Part shown: positions 1 to 8,700 of the stretch, piece by piece
How positions within the stretch are numbered: position 1 is the first letter of the stretch
Layout of the letters: each line of letters starts with the position of its first letter
Origin: an uncultured Bacilli bacterium
Lineage (GTDB): Bacteria; Bacillota_I; Bacilli_A; RF39; UBA660
Length of the DNA stretch: 64,000 nt
Direction: 5' to 3'
Assembly (NCBI GenBank): GCA_934154785.1
Contig: CAKPGL010000001.1
Span: 124,001 to 188,000 of the forward strand
Notes under the pieces: generated by a model
The model's database searches: none
What the model saw: the letters and a program-made list of their open reading frames with translations, nothing else
Told to the model about the DNA's origin: nothing
Position numbers and translations under genes: made by a program

Positions 1-1029
1 GGTAGTATTTCTGCTCAGATTGAAGATAATAGAAATACAATTGCAAAATTGGATGAAGAAATTATAAAACTTAATGAAGAGATTATAAAAAAAGAGCAAG
101 AAATAAAAGATGTAGTTAAGTTTTATCAAATTTCTAGTGGCACATCAACCTATTTAGAGTATATATTTGGCGCTTCAGATTTTACAGATTTAATTTATAG
201 AATGGCAATATCAGAACAATTAGTTGATTATAACAATAAATTAGTAGATCAATATAACAAGATGGTTGATGATAGCAAAAAGAAACAAGAAGAATTAAGA
301 AACCAAGAAAAGAAATTACAAGATAGACAACAAGAATTAGAAACAAAACTATCTTCCTTGGGAAAAAAACTATCAGAGTTTGTTAAATTAGGTATGGATA
401 TAGAGGAAGAAATCAAAGCTCAAAAAGAAGCAATAAAATTATATGAAGAACAATATAAGTGTAAGGATGATGAAGAAATTTCAGTATGTACAACTAAACA
501 ATTGCCAGCAGATACTTCTTTCTGGAGACCATTAAAAGTAGGAGTACGAACTGATGAATATGGATATAGAACATACAAATTAAATGGACGTTGGGTATCA
601 GATTTTCACACTGGTATAGATATTTCTGTTTATGATAACGGTAGTGTTCCTGTGTATGCTTCAGCAGCTGGAGTTGTAATTTATATAGTTAAAAAATCAA
701 GTTGTGGTGGTAATCAAATTTATTTGCACCATAACATTAATGGGAAAACATATACAACGGTTTATATGCATTTAAGACAAACGTTAGTTGAAGTTGGTGA
801 TGTTGTTACCAAAGATACTCAAATTGCTATTATGGGTGGTAATCCAAGTAAGGAATATTGGGATAAATGTAGTACAGGTGCACACTTGCATTTTATGGTT
901 GCTAATGGATTATATTTGAAAGATTACAATAGTTATTCCACACTTGTCTCTAAAACGATGAATCCTAGATCAATAGTAAACTTTCCAGCAGGTGGACAAT
1001 ATTTTTATAACAGAACAACACAATATTAA
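1..1029 (+). CDS. Murein hydrolase activator / M23 peptidase, PcsB/EnvC-like (5' partial)
   Basis: The frame is open from the first base, so the true start lies upstream of the window. About 150 visible residues are Glu/Lys/Gln-rich and predicted coiled coil. A C-terminal LytM (peptidase M23) domain follows, with the zinc-site pattern HTGID (His at 607-609, Asp at 619-621) and the HLHF motif at 883-894, so the metal site looks intact. A coiled coil joined to LytM is the layout of PcsB/EnvC-type proteins that cleave or control cleavage of septal peptidoglycan outside the membrane. It is followed after 20 nt by a flippase gene on the same strand, consistent with a cell-wall operon. The exact subfamily is inferred. 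Confidence 0.8.
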   Translation, partial: GSISAQIEDNRNTIAKLDEEIIKLNEEIIKKEQEIKDVVKFYQISSGTSTYLEYIFGASDFTDLIYRMAISEQLVDYNNKLVDQYNKMVDDSKKKQEELRNQEKKLQDRQQELETKLSSLGKKLSEFVKLGMDIEEEIKAQKEAIKLYEEQYKCKDDEEISVCTTKQLPADTSFWRPLKVGVRTDEYGYRTYKLNGRWVSDFHTGIDISVYDNGSVPVYASAAGVVIYIVKKSSCGGNQIYLHHNINGKTYTTVYMHLRQTLVEVGDVVTKDTQIAIMGGNPSKEYWDKCSTGAHLHFMVANGLYLKDYNSYSTLVSKTMNPRSIVNFPAGGQYFYNRTTQY

Positions 1030-1049
1030 AATAGTTTGGACGTGATTAT

Positions 1050-2681
1050 TTGAAAAAGAATAACTTTATTGATGGGGCTATTGTAGCAACTATAAGTCTA
1101 GTGTTTTGTAAGATATTAGGACTTATATATGTAATACCATTTTATAAAATAATAGGTACACAAGGAGGAGCTTTATATAGTTACGCTTACTCAATATATG
1201 CAGTATTTTTAAATTTATCAACAGTTGGTATTCCATCTGCGGTAGCCAAAATAATTAGTGAATATGATGCGTTAGATTATCAAGGCTTGAAGACTAGAGC
1301 TTATGGAATAGCCTCAAAAATGTTAAATTATGCTGGTATACTAAGTTTTATTATATTATTTCTATTTGCTAATGTAATTGCAAATTCGATAATAGGTGGT
1401 GTAGAAGGTGGAAATTCCGTTGCGAGTGTTACAATTGCAATTAGAGTTGTTTCACTTGCGTTATTGGTTGTACCAAAACTTAGTATTTTAAGAGGATATT
1501 TTCAAGGAAATAAATACATTGCTCCTTCAAGTTTCTCATCTATATTGGAACAACTTGTTAGAGTGCTAATAATAATTGTTGGAAGTTATGTGGTTGTTAA
1601 TATATTACATATGCCAGTAGATTATGCGGTATATGTTGCTATTTCTGGTGCCGCTTTTGGTGCTCTTAGTTCATATTTTTATTTAAAAATAAAATCAAAG
1701 CCATATATTGAAAAGGATAAAGCCAAACAAACCAAGCCTGAAGAAAAAAGTATTACAACTAAATTTATAATAAAAAAGATTGTTGTATATGCGATTCCAT
1801 TTGTAATTATTTCCATGCTACAATCTGCTTATAATGTGGTTGATACTTTTACTGTTGTAAAAACATTAACATCATTAAATTATTCCACACAAATAGCAGA
1901 AACTACTATAGGTGTTATGAGTACTTGGGGTTCTAAATTAAATATGATTGTCATTTCTATGTCGATTGGAATGACGGCAAGTTTAATACCAAATATCGTA
2001 GGTAGTTACGCGAAAAAAGATTTTAAAGATATTAATGAAAAAATTGATTTATCAATGGAAATGTTATTATATACTACAATTCCTATGACCATAGGTATTA
2101 GTTTTCTATCATTACCAATATGGCATGTATTTTATGGTATAGATAGTTTAAGTACAAATATATTTAGAGTATATATTATACAAGTCTTGTTTTATGGATT
2201 ATATTCAACTATAATTACAATATCACAGTCGATGAATCAAACAAAAATTACAATAGGTTCTTTAATAGTAAGTTTATTATTAAAATTAGTACTAAATGTT
2301 CCTATGATGCATTTATTTAATTCGTTAAATATCCCAGCATATTATGCTCCTACATTTACGGATATAATATCACAATTTTCTGTATATTTGTCTGTGTTAT
2401 ATATATTGAAGAAAAAATATGATTTTAAATATAAGAGGATATGTATGTTTGCTCTAAAATCGTTAATTTGTTCTGCTGTTATGATTCTAGCACTCATTAT
2501 TACAAAAAGTATATATTTTAATAATACAACAATAACAACAGCAATTATTACGATTGTAATTCATACTTTAATAGGAGCAAGTGTTTACTTTACTATGTCA
2601 CATATTTTTAGATTGTTTGATGAGGTTTTTGGAGTAGGCTATTTAGACAAAGTATTAAAAAAGTTTAAATTAAAGAAATAG
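1050..2681 (+). CDS. MOP-superfamily flippase, SpoVB/MurJ-like
   Basis: A 543-residue very hydrophobic protein with about 14 membrane segments, typical of the MATE/MviN/Wzx (MOP) fold. The family flips lipid-linked precursors such as lipid II or polysaccharide repeat units across the membrane. The cytoplasmic Lys/Glu-rich loop near residues 218-240 divides the two halves, as in SpoVB/MurJ proteins. The start is TTG, because no ATG lies near the beginning of the conserved region; a weak GGACGTG precedes it. It sits between two M23 peptidase genes, which supports a peptidoglycan or spore-cortex role. SpoVB and a general polysaccharide exporter cannot be told apart by eye. Confidence 0.8.
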   Translation: MKKNNFIDGAIVATISLVFCKILGLIYVIPFYKIIGTQGGALYSYAYSIYAVFLNLSTVGIPSAVAKIISEYDALDYQGLKTRAYGIASKMLNYAGILSFIILFLFANVIANSIIGGVEGGNSVASVTIAIRVVSLALLVVPKLSILRGYFQGNKYIAPSSFSSILEQLVRVLIIIVGSYVVVNILHMPVDYAVYVAISGAAFGALSSYFYLKIKSKPYIEKDKAKQTKPEEKSITTKFIIKKIVVYAIPFVIISMLQSAYNVVDTFTVVKTLTSLNYSTQIAETTIGVMSTWGSKLNMIVISMSIGMTASLIPNIVGSYAKKDFKDINEKIDLSMEMLLYTTIPMTIGISFLSLPIWHVFYGIDSLSTNIFRVYIIQVLFYGLYSTIITISQSMNQTKITIGSLIVSLLLKLVLNVPMMHLFNSLNIPAYYAPTFTDIISQFSVYLSVLYILKKKYDFKYKRICMFALKSLICSAVMILALIITKSIYFNNTTITTAIITIVIHTLIGASVYFTMSHIFRLFDEVFGVGYLDKVLKKFKLKK

Positions 2682-2704
2682 ATTTGAATAAAAGAGGTGA
2701 AAAT

Positions 2705-4153
2705 TTGAAAAAGGTAATTTATATAGTTTTATTATTTGCATTATGTTTTTTTGCAACATTATTGTTTGGTAGTAAACAATCAAAGCAAATTAACACCTAT
2801 TATAGTGTTTCCCTTAACGGTGAGCAATTAGGAATCATTGATTCTGATAGGGAGTTAATAAGTTATATTGAGGAAAAACAGGATGCAGTAAAGAAGAAAT
2901 ATTCTGTAGATAATGTTAAAATTCCTAATGATTTGCAAATTCAAAAAATAATGACTTATTCTTCGAAGACAGATGAAGTTAAAACTGTATATGATAAAAT
3001 AACTTCAAAAGCTAATTTTACTATTGAAGGATATAAGGTTACAATTACTAATGACAATTCTGAAACCAAAGTTTATATAAGTGATTATGATATACTTGAA
3101 GCCGCTATAGAAGATTTTATTGAACTATATGTTGGTAAAGATGAATACGAAAGTTATAAAAATGGCACTCAAAAAGATCTAACAGATTTAGGAACATACT
3201 TAAACAATGTTTATGTTTCTGATAATATATCTATAAAAAAGGAAAATGTTTCAGTTAACGAAAAAATATATACAACAGCTGAAGAATTAGCCCAATTTTT
3301 GTTATATGGTGAAAACGGATATTCCAAAAAGTATATTACGTCATTAGGTGATACTGTTACATCGATAGCGTTTAAAAACCAAATTAGTGAAAAAGAATTT
3401 ATTATGGCTAATCCACAAATTAGTAGTAGTACTGTTTTGTTATATCCTGGCCAAGAAACAGTAATTAGTGTCCCTGATCCTAAGATTCAGGTTGTTGTTG
3501 AACAAAAAGTTATCCAAGAAGCACCTTTAAAGTATTCTACTATAGAATCTGTAGATGAAAACCGTGTAATTGGTAATAATGTAGTTGTTCAAGAAGGTGA
3601 AGATGGGATATTAAAAGTAACAAATGATGAGAAAGTAATTAATGGCGTTAGTGTTTATTTATCACCAATTTCCAGTGAGGTTGTAAAACCTTCTGTTGAT
3701 AAAATTATTATCAAAGGTGGTAAAAAAGTTAGCGGTGTTGGTTCTCTTACTGATTGGGCATGGCCACTAAAGGTAGCACGTATTATCACCGATACATATG
3801 GCTGGCGCATTAATCCAGTTACTTATCGTCGTGAATTACATGCTGCAGTTGACTTAGGAGCTGCTTACGGAACACCAATTTATGCTGCTGATAACGGTAT
3901 AATCGAAATAAGAAGAGATACTGGTTCTTGTGGTAATACCATAGAAATAAATCACCATAATGGTTATTATACTGAGTATTGTCATTTGAGTAAATTTGCT
4001 GACATTGTAGTAGGACAAGCAGTTGAAAAAGGTCAGTTAATTGGTTATGTTGGAATGACTGGTGATACTACAGGTCCACATTTACATTTTGGTGTTTGGG
4101 TAGGAAAACCTTGGGTTGGTTATTCGATAAACCCATTGACAAAATATAATTAA
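2705..4153 (+). CDS. Membrane-anchored M23 peptidase with LysM-like and G5 domains
   Basis: I place the start at the TTG at 2705, 7 codons inside the longest frame, because AAGAGGTG sits just upstream at a good distance. The protein begins with one membrane segment (KKVIYIVLLFALCFFATLLF). A long extracellular region follows, then a LysM-like stretch (LGDTVTSIA, near residue 215), a G5-like segment (near 265-320) and a C-terminal LytM domain. That domain carries HAAVD and GPHLHFGV as zinc-site motifs and looks catalytically complete. The arrangement resembles YabE/G5-M23 wall endopeptidases acting at the cell surface. It lies 23 nt after the flippase gene and 11 nt before rpiB. Confidence 0.8.
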   Translation: MKKVIYIVLLFALCFFATLLFGSKQSKQINTYYSVSLNGEQLGIIDSDRELISYIEEKQDAVKKKYSVDNVKIPNDLQIQKIMTYSSKTDEVKTVYDKITSKANFTIEGYKVTITNDNSETKVYISDYDILEAAIEDFIELYVGKDEYESYKNGTQKDLTDLGTYLNNVYVSDNISIKKENVSVNEKIYTTAEELAQFLLYGENGYSKKYITSLGDTVTSIAFKNQISEKEFIMANPQISSSTVLLYPGQETVISVPDPKIQVVVEQKVIQEAPLKYSTIESVDENRVIGNNVVVQEGEDGILKVTNDEKVINGVSVYLSPISSEVVKPSVDKIIIKGGKKVSGVGSLTDWAWPLKVARIITDTYGWRINPVTYRRELHAAVDLGAAYGTPIYAADNGIIEIRRDTGSCGNTIEINHHNGYYTEYCHLSKFADIVVGQAVEKGQLIGYVGMTGDTTGPHLHFGVWVGKPWVGYSINPLTKYN

Positions 4154-4164
4154 GGAGAAAGAAT

Positions 4165-4602
4165 ATGAAAATAGCGATAGCAAACGATCATAATGGCATA
4201 AGTATTAAAACTATGTTAAAAAAATATTTGGAAGAATTAGGTTACGAAGTTTTAGATTTTGGTTCTAATACTTCTGAATCTGTAGATTATCCTAACTATG
4301 CTTTTAAAGTTGGAAAAAGCGTAGCAAGTAAAGAAACTGATTTAGGTATATTAATCTGCGGAACTGGTATCGGCATGTCTATAGCGTGCAACAAAGTTAA
4401 AGGAGTTAGGTGTGCTAAAGTATCTAATCTAGAAGAATCAATACTGTCTAGACAGCATAATAATGCTAATGTTATTGCTTTAAGTTCACACTTATCAGAA
4501 TCAGATTTAAAAGAAATAACAAAAGCATTCATAGAAACAAACTTTTCTAGTGAAGAACGTCATATTAGAAGAAATAATTTGATAGATAATTATAATGATT
4601 AA
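4165..4602 (+). CDS. rpiB: Ribose-5-phosphate isomerase B (RpiB/LacAB family)
   Basis: A 145-residue protein with the RpiB landmarks: N-terminal ANDHNG, the active-site block CGTGIGMS with its Cys, and the NNANVIALS segment. It interconverts ribose-5-phosphate and ribulose-5-phosphate in the pentose phosphate pathway, in the cytoplasm. The ATG start has a strong AAGGAG SD. The last 8 nt overlap the next small membrane-protein gene. RpiB and the LacA/LacB galactose-6-phosphate isomerases share this fold. A single stand-alone subunit makes RpiB the better call. Confidence 0.9.
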   Translation: MKIAIANDHNGISIKTMLKKYLEELGYEVLDFGSNTSESVDYPNYAFKVGKSVASKETDLGILICGTGIGMSIACNKVKGVRCAKVSNLEESILSRQHNNANVIALSSHLSESDLKEITKAFIETNFSSEERHIRRNNLIDNYND

Positions 4603-4795
4603 GATATTATTATATGTTATCTTGGTTCCATTAGCAATTTGGGCTTTAGATAGCGTAAATATAACCAACGTATTTAAAAAGAATCGCTATTATCAAGCAC
4701 GCTTGTTATATGTAATGCTTGCTTTAGCGATTTCATATTTAGTAGTAAATTTCTTCTATGACTTTTTTCTCAATTCTCAATTTATAAAATTTTAA
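4595..4795 (+). CDS. Small DUF1146-family membrane protein (YwzB-like)
   Basis: A 66-residue protein with two membrane helices separated by a short basic stretch (FKKNRYYQARLL). The layout and the residues WALDS, QARLLY and NFFYDF match the DUF1146/YwzB family of small Bacillota membrane proteins, whose function is not known. Its ATG lies inside the end of rpiB (8-nt overlap), so the two are probably translationally coupled. asnB begins 27 nt downstream. Confidence 0.8.
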   Translation: MIKILLYVILVPLAIWALDSVNITNVFKKNRYYQARLLYVMLALAISYLVVNFFYDFFLNSQFIKF

Positions 4796-4822
4796 TTTAA
4801 CCTTTTAGAAAGGAAAGATATT

Positions 4823-6664
4823 ATGTGTGGTTTAGTTGGATATATAGATAAGAAAAGTAAAAAAACAAAAAAAGAAATAATTAAGAAAATGGCTGATGTT
4901 ATTATTCACAGGGGTCCAGATGGCGAAGGTTATTTTGTCGATGATAATATAGCGATGGGCTTTAGACGCTTATCAATAATTGATTTAAAAGGTGGTAATC
5001 AACCCCTTTATAATGAAGACAATACCTTAGTAATTAACTTTAATGGTGAAATATATAATTACAAAGAACTTAGAGAAGATTTAATTAAAAAGGGGCATAC
5101 ATTTACTACTAATTCTGATACAGAAGTAATAGTTCATGCTTATGAAGAATATAAAGAAAAAGTTGTAAATAAGTTACGTGGTATGTTTGCCTTTGTAATT
5201 TGGGATACAAAAAATAATAAATTGTTTGGCGCAAGAGATCCATTTGGAATAAAACCTTTTTATTATTATAATACTGATGAACTATTTATATATGGTTCAG
5301 AAATAAAAAGTTTTTTAGTGCATCCAGACTTCAAAAAAGAATTAAATAAAGAAGCTTTAAAAACTTATTTAACATTTCAGTACTCAGCATTAAATGAAAC
5401 ATTTTTTAAAAATACTTTCAAACTTGATCCAGGACATTATTTAGTGTATGAAGATAATAAATTAACTATCAAAAAGTATTTTAGTATTAATTATAATAAT
5501 AAAAATGAATCTTTAGATAAAGTAATTGATACCATTAATGATGTTATGAAGGATAGCATTGAGCATCATAAAATAAGTGATGTTGAAGTTGGCTCTTTTC
5601 TATCTAGTGGTGTAGATTCAAGTTACGTAGTTAGTAATGCCAACGTTGCAAAAACTTTTACTGTAGGTTTTAAAAATAAAGGTTTTGATGAAACAAAAGA
5701 TGCCAAAGACTTATCTGAAATTTTAGGTATAGAAAACATTAGTGAAGAAATAACTCCAGATATGTTTTTCAAAATATTACCAACAGTACAATATCATTCA
5801 GATGAACCACATGCAAATTTATCGGCGGTTCCTCTTTACTATTTATCAGAACTAGCAAGTAAACATGTTAAAGTTGTATTATCTGGTGAAGGTGCTGACG
5901 AATTATTTGGCGGATATTTTGAATATGATGTTCCAAGGGAATATGAAAAATATAATAAAATACCTTTTGGTATTAGAAAAGGTATTAAATATATTGTTGA
6001 GAAAATGCCAAACTTTAGAGGAAAACATTTTCTAATAAAAGGTGGTAGTAGTCTAATAGACTCTTATATAGGACAAGCATTTATTATGGATAATAATGAA
6101 GCTAATGAATTACTTACTGATGAATATAAAACAGATATAAATTATCAAGATTTAACAATTAATAAGTATAATGATGTAAAAGATAAAGATGAAGTATTAA
6201 AGAAGATGTATTTAGATATGAACTTCTGGTTACCATATGATATTTTATTAAAAGCAGATAAAATGACTATGGCAAACTCTCTAGAACTTCGTGTTCCATT
6301 TCTTGATAAAGAAGTGTTTAAGATGAGTGAAACGTTACCAATTAATTATATTGTTCACGATCATACAACAAAATATGCGTTTAGAGAAGCGGCTCGTAAA
6401 ACTGTTCCACAAGAATGGTCTGATAGACCGAAACTAGGTTTTTTGGTTCCTTTTAAAGAATGGATAAAACAAGATAAATATTATAAAAAAGTAAAAAAAA
6501 TTTTTAATGAAGAATGGGTACAAGAATTTTTTCATATAGATAAAATAAATAAATTACTTGATGATCATTATAATGGTAAATGGAATAATGCAAGAAAAGT
6601 ATATACTATATATTGTTTCTTAATTTGGTATAAAGTTTATTTTAAAAGTGAATTGAATTATTAA
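4823..6664 (+). CDS. asnB: Asparagine synthetase, glutamine-hydrolysing
   Basis: A 613-residue class II amidotransferase. Cys2 (start MCGLVGY) is the N-terminal glutaminase nucleophile, and RGPDGEG, NGEIYN and GSEIKS are glutaminase-domain motifs. The synthetase domain carries the PP-loop SGVDSS at residues 262-267 and the GEGADELFGGY block. It makes asparagine from aspartate, glutamine and ATP. AAAGGAAAG precedes the ATG. In Bacillota some AsnB paralogues amidate peptidoglycan precursors instead. The neighbouring wall genes leave that possible, but nothing in the sequence decides it. A terminator follows directly. Confidence 0.92.
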   Translation: MCGLVGYIDKKSKKTKKEIIKKMADVIIHRGPDGEGYFVDDNIAMGFRRLSIIDLKGGNQPLYNEDNTLVINFNGEIYNYKELREDLIKKGHTFTTNSDTEVIVHAYEEYKEKVVNKLRGMFAFVIWDTKNNKLFGARDPFGIKPFYYYNTDELFIYGSEIKSFLVHPDFKKELNKEALKTYLTFQYSALNETFFKNTFKLDPGHYLVYEDNKLTIKKYFSINYNNKNESLDKVIDTINDVMKDSIEHHKISDVEVGSFLSSGVDSSYVVSNANVAKTFTVGFKNKGFDETKDAKDLSEILGIENISEEITPDMFFKILPTVQYHSDEPHANLSAVPLYYLSELASKHVKVVLSGEGADELFGGYFEYDVPREYEKYNKIPFGIRKGIKYIVEKMPNFRGKHFLIKGGSSLIDSYIGQAFIMDNNEANELLTDEYKTDINYQDLTINKYNDVKDKDEVLKKMYLDMNFWLPYDILLKADKMTMANSLELRVPFLDKEVFKMSETLPINYIVHDHTTKYAFREAARKTVPQEWSDRPKLGFLVPFKEWIKQDKYYKKVKKIFNEEWVQEFFHIDKINKLLDDHYNGKWNNARKVYTIYCFLIWYKVYFKSELNY

Positions 6665-6692
6665 GACTTAATTTAAAATTAGGTCTTTTTTT
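6663..6692 (+). terminator. Rho-independent terminator of asnB
   Basis: A stem AAGACTTAATTT / AAATTAGGTCTT (one G-T pair) overlaps the asnB stop codon and is followed by a run of T. Confidence 0.75.
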
Positions 6693-6760
6693 GACAAAAT
6701 TTTATTATAAAAAAAGATAATATATATTTATAAAGGTAATAATATAAAGTAGGTGATACT

Positions 6761-7678
6761 ATGAAAAAAGTTATAATATTAATATTAATGTTAATAGGTA
6801 TTCCATATTTAATTACAATTTGTTTTATAAAAAAAGATGATGAAATGAAGTTTTATTTTTCATCTAACACAACGGTGCGCATAAAAAGAAACGCTACTGG
6901 CAAAATAGATAATGTATTACTAGAAGACTATATAGTTGGTGTCTTAGCGGGAGAAATGCCAGTAAGTTTTGAAATAGAAGCTTTAAAAGCTCAAGCAGTT
7001 GCGGCTCGTACCTATGTTATGAAAAGATTAGTAAACAATAAAAACAGTGATTATGATATAATTGATACCACTTTAAATCAAGTATATTTAGATAATGATG
7101 AACTTAAACAAAAGTGGGGCAATAATTATGTAAATTATATTAACAAATTAAAAACTGCTGTTTTAGAGACTAGTGGTGAATATATAACATATAAAGATAA
7201 CATAATTGATGCTTTATTTTTTTCAACAAGTGTTGGTGCTACAGAAAATAGTGAAGAAGTATTTGTAAGCGCCTTACCATACTTACGTAGCGTAGATTCT
7301 AGTTGGGATGCTGAAGTTTCACCTGTTTTTAGTGAGAATAATACTTTTAACTTAAAAGATTTTTATAATAAACTAAATTTAACGTACTCTAATAATTTAT
7401 CTATAGACGTTTTACAGACAACCAGTACTGGTAGAATTAAAAAAATTAAAATTAATGGTACCACGTTTAACGGTACTACAGTTGCAGGAAAACTAGGTAT
7501 TCGTTCTGACTATTTTAATATTAGTAGAGATAATGATACGGTTTTAGTTACTACAAAAGGTTATGGACACGGTGTTGGTATGAGTCAATATGGGGCAGAA
7601 GCAATGGCTAAAAAAGGATATACTTATGATAAAATATTAAAACATTATTATAAAGATGTAGACATTAAAAAAATTTAA
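6761..7678 (+). CDS. spoIID: Stage II sporulation protein D (SpoIID), peptidoglycan lytic transglycosylase
   Basis: A 305-residue protein with one N-terminal membrane anchor (residues 3-25) and the SpoIID/LytB domain. The diagnostic blocks are EDYIVGVLAGEMP, ALKAQAVAARTY and C-terminal GHGVGMSQYGA. In Bacillus, SpoIID cleaves denuded glycan strands during engulfment of the forespore, together with SpoIIM and SpoIIP. AGTAGGTGA precedes the ATG. It starts the conserved run spoIID-spoIIQ-spoIIID-mbl, the same order as in Bacillus subtilis. This is strong evidence that the organism forms endospores. SpoIID is normally made under sigma-E, but I could not define a convincing sigma-E promoter here. 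Confidence 0.92.
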   Translation: MKKVIILILMLIGIPYLITICFIKKDDEMKFYFSSNTTVRIKRNATGKIDNVLLEDYIVGVLAGEMPVSFEIEALKAQAVAARTYVMKRLVNNKNSDYDIIDTTLNQVYLDNDELKQKWGNNYVNYINKLKTAVLETSGEYITYKDNIIDALFFSTSVGATENSEEVFVSALPYLRSVDSSWDAEVSPVFSENNTFNLKDFYNKLNLTYSNNLSIDVLQTTSTGRIKKIKINGTTFNGTTVAGKLGIRSDYFNISRDNDTVLVTTKGYGHGVGMSQYGAEAMAKKGYTYDKILKHYYKDVDIKKI

Positions 7679-7741
7679 AAAAATTTTTAATTGAGGTATA
7701 AAAAAAACTTAATTGTTCACACTCTTAATAGAGGTGAAAAA

Positions 7742-8374
7742 ATGAAAAATAGAAAGTTAAAAAAATCAGTTATTTATGGATTATATGCCTTTGGATTTGT
7801 ATTTTTACTTGGAGTAATTTACGCTATTGAAAGTTATATATTTACTTATAGATATAATGAAAATGATATAGATTACGTAAATAAAACTATCTTTGAAGAA
7901 GATGTCCCAGTAGTAAAACCAACAGAAGAAATACTAATTAGACCTTATTCTAGTGATAATATTAAAATAGTAAAAGGTTATTATGATTCAAAAGATGAAG
8001 CTAATAATCAACAAAACGCTTTAATTTATTACGAGAATACTTATTTACCAAATAGTGGAGTAAGTTATGGCGGTAATGATATTTTTGATGTTATTGCAGT
8101 TTATAATGGAACTGTAACATCAATTAAACAAGATAATTTGTTAGGTACAATAGTTACTGTAACACACTCTAATAATATGATTAGTATTTATCAAAGTTTA
8201 AGTGAAGTTAATGTACAAGAAAATCAAGTTATTAATCAGGGAGATGTAATTGGTAAAAGTGGCGTTTGTAATATTGAAAAAGATTTAAATAACCATCTAC
8301 ACTTTGAATTAATACTAAATGGTAAAGTAGTAAATCCTGAAAATTATTATAATAAAAAAATTAAAGAATTATAG
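7742..8374 (+). CDS. spoIIQ: Stage II sporulation protein Q (SpoIIQ), degenerate LytM protein
   Basis: The start is the ATG at 7742, which has GAGGTG just upstream, rather than an in-frame TTG 51 nt earlier. This gives 210 residues: a membrane segment (about 10-33), a linker and a LytM domain. The usual first zinc ligand (HxGxD) is not visible; the region reads SYGGND at residues 108-113. The C-terminal HLHFEL is kept. B. subtilis SpoIIQ is likewise degenerate and acts as a forespore-membrane docking partner for SpoIIIAH rather than as an enzyme. Position between spoIID and spoIIID supports the call. Confidence 0.85.
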   Translation: MKNRKLKKSVIYGLYAFGFVFLLGVIYAIESYIFTYRYNENDIDYVNKTIFEEDVPVVKPTEEILIRPYSSDNIKIVKGYYDSKDEANNQQNALIYYENTYLPNSGVSYGGNDIFDVIAVYNGTVTSIKQDNLLGTIVTVTHSNNMISIYQSLSEVNVQENQVINQGDVIGKSGVCNIEKDLNNHLHFELILNGKVVNPENYYNKKIKEL

Positions 8375-8391
8375 AGCATTAGCTCTTTTTT
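8373..8391 (+). terminator. Terminator after spoIIQ
   Basis: A perfect 5-bp stem AGAGC-ATTA-GCTCT is followed by a T run and overlaps the spoIIQ stop codon. The stem is short, so termination may be partial. Confidence 0.6.
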
Positions 8392-8402
8392 AGAATAAAA
8401 CA

Positions 8403-8431
8403 ACCTCTAATTTATATAATTTATTAGAGGT
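8403..8431 (+). promoter_or_regulatory. Hairpin that buries the spoIIID ribosome binding site
   Basis: ACCTCTAAT (8403-8411) pairs perfectly with ATTAGAGGT (8423-8431). The 3' arm contains the SD core AGAGGT of spoIIID, whose ATG is at 8437. If folded in the mRNA, the SD would be blocked, so translation of spoIIID may depend on opening this 9-bp stem. Function is inferred from the pairing only. Confidence 0.5.
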
Positions 8432-8436
8432 GTTGT

Positions 8437-8685
8437 ATGGAAAATTTAATTCATGCAAGAGTATTAGAAGAAGCTAATTTCATTATTGATACTGGAAAAA
8501 CTGTAAGGGAAATTGCTAATATATTTAGAGTATCTAAAAGTACTGTTCATAAAGATTTACATGAAAGACTATTAAAGATAGATAAAAACAAATATAATGA
8601 AGTTTCAGAAATACTTAAGTATCATATTGAAGTTAGACATATTCGAGGTGGAGAATCAACTAAAAATAAATATAAAAAGATATAG
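8437..8685 (+). CDS. spoIIID: Stage III sporulation transcriptional regulator SpoIIID
   Basis: An 82-residue protein matching SpoIIID over its length. It has a helix-turn-helix (TVREIANIFRVSKSTVHKDL, about residues 22-41) and the family's basic C-terminal tail with HIRGGEST and KNKYKK. SpoIIID is a DNA-binding switch that adjusts sigma-E-dependent transcription in the mother cell. mbl follows 15 nt downstream, exactly as in B. subtilis. The ribosome binding site is enclosed in a hairpin (8403-8431). Confidence 0.92.
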   Translation: MENLIHARVLEEANFIIDTGKTVREIANIFRVSKSTVHKDLHERLLKIDKNKYNEVSEILKYHIEVRHIRGGESTKNKYKKI

Positions 8686-8700
8686 AAATGAGATGAAATA

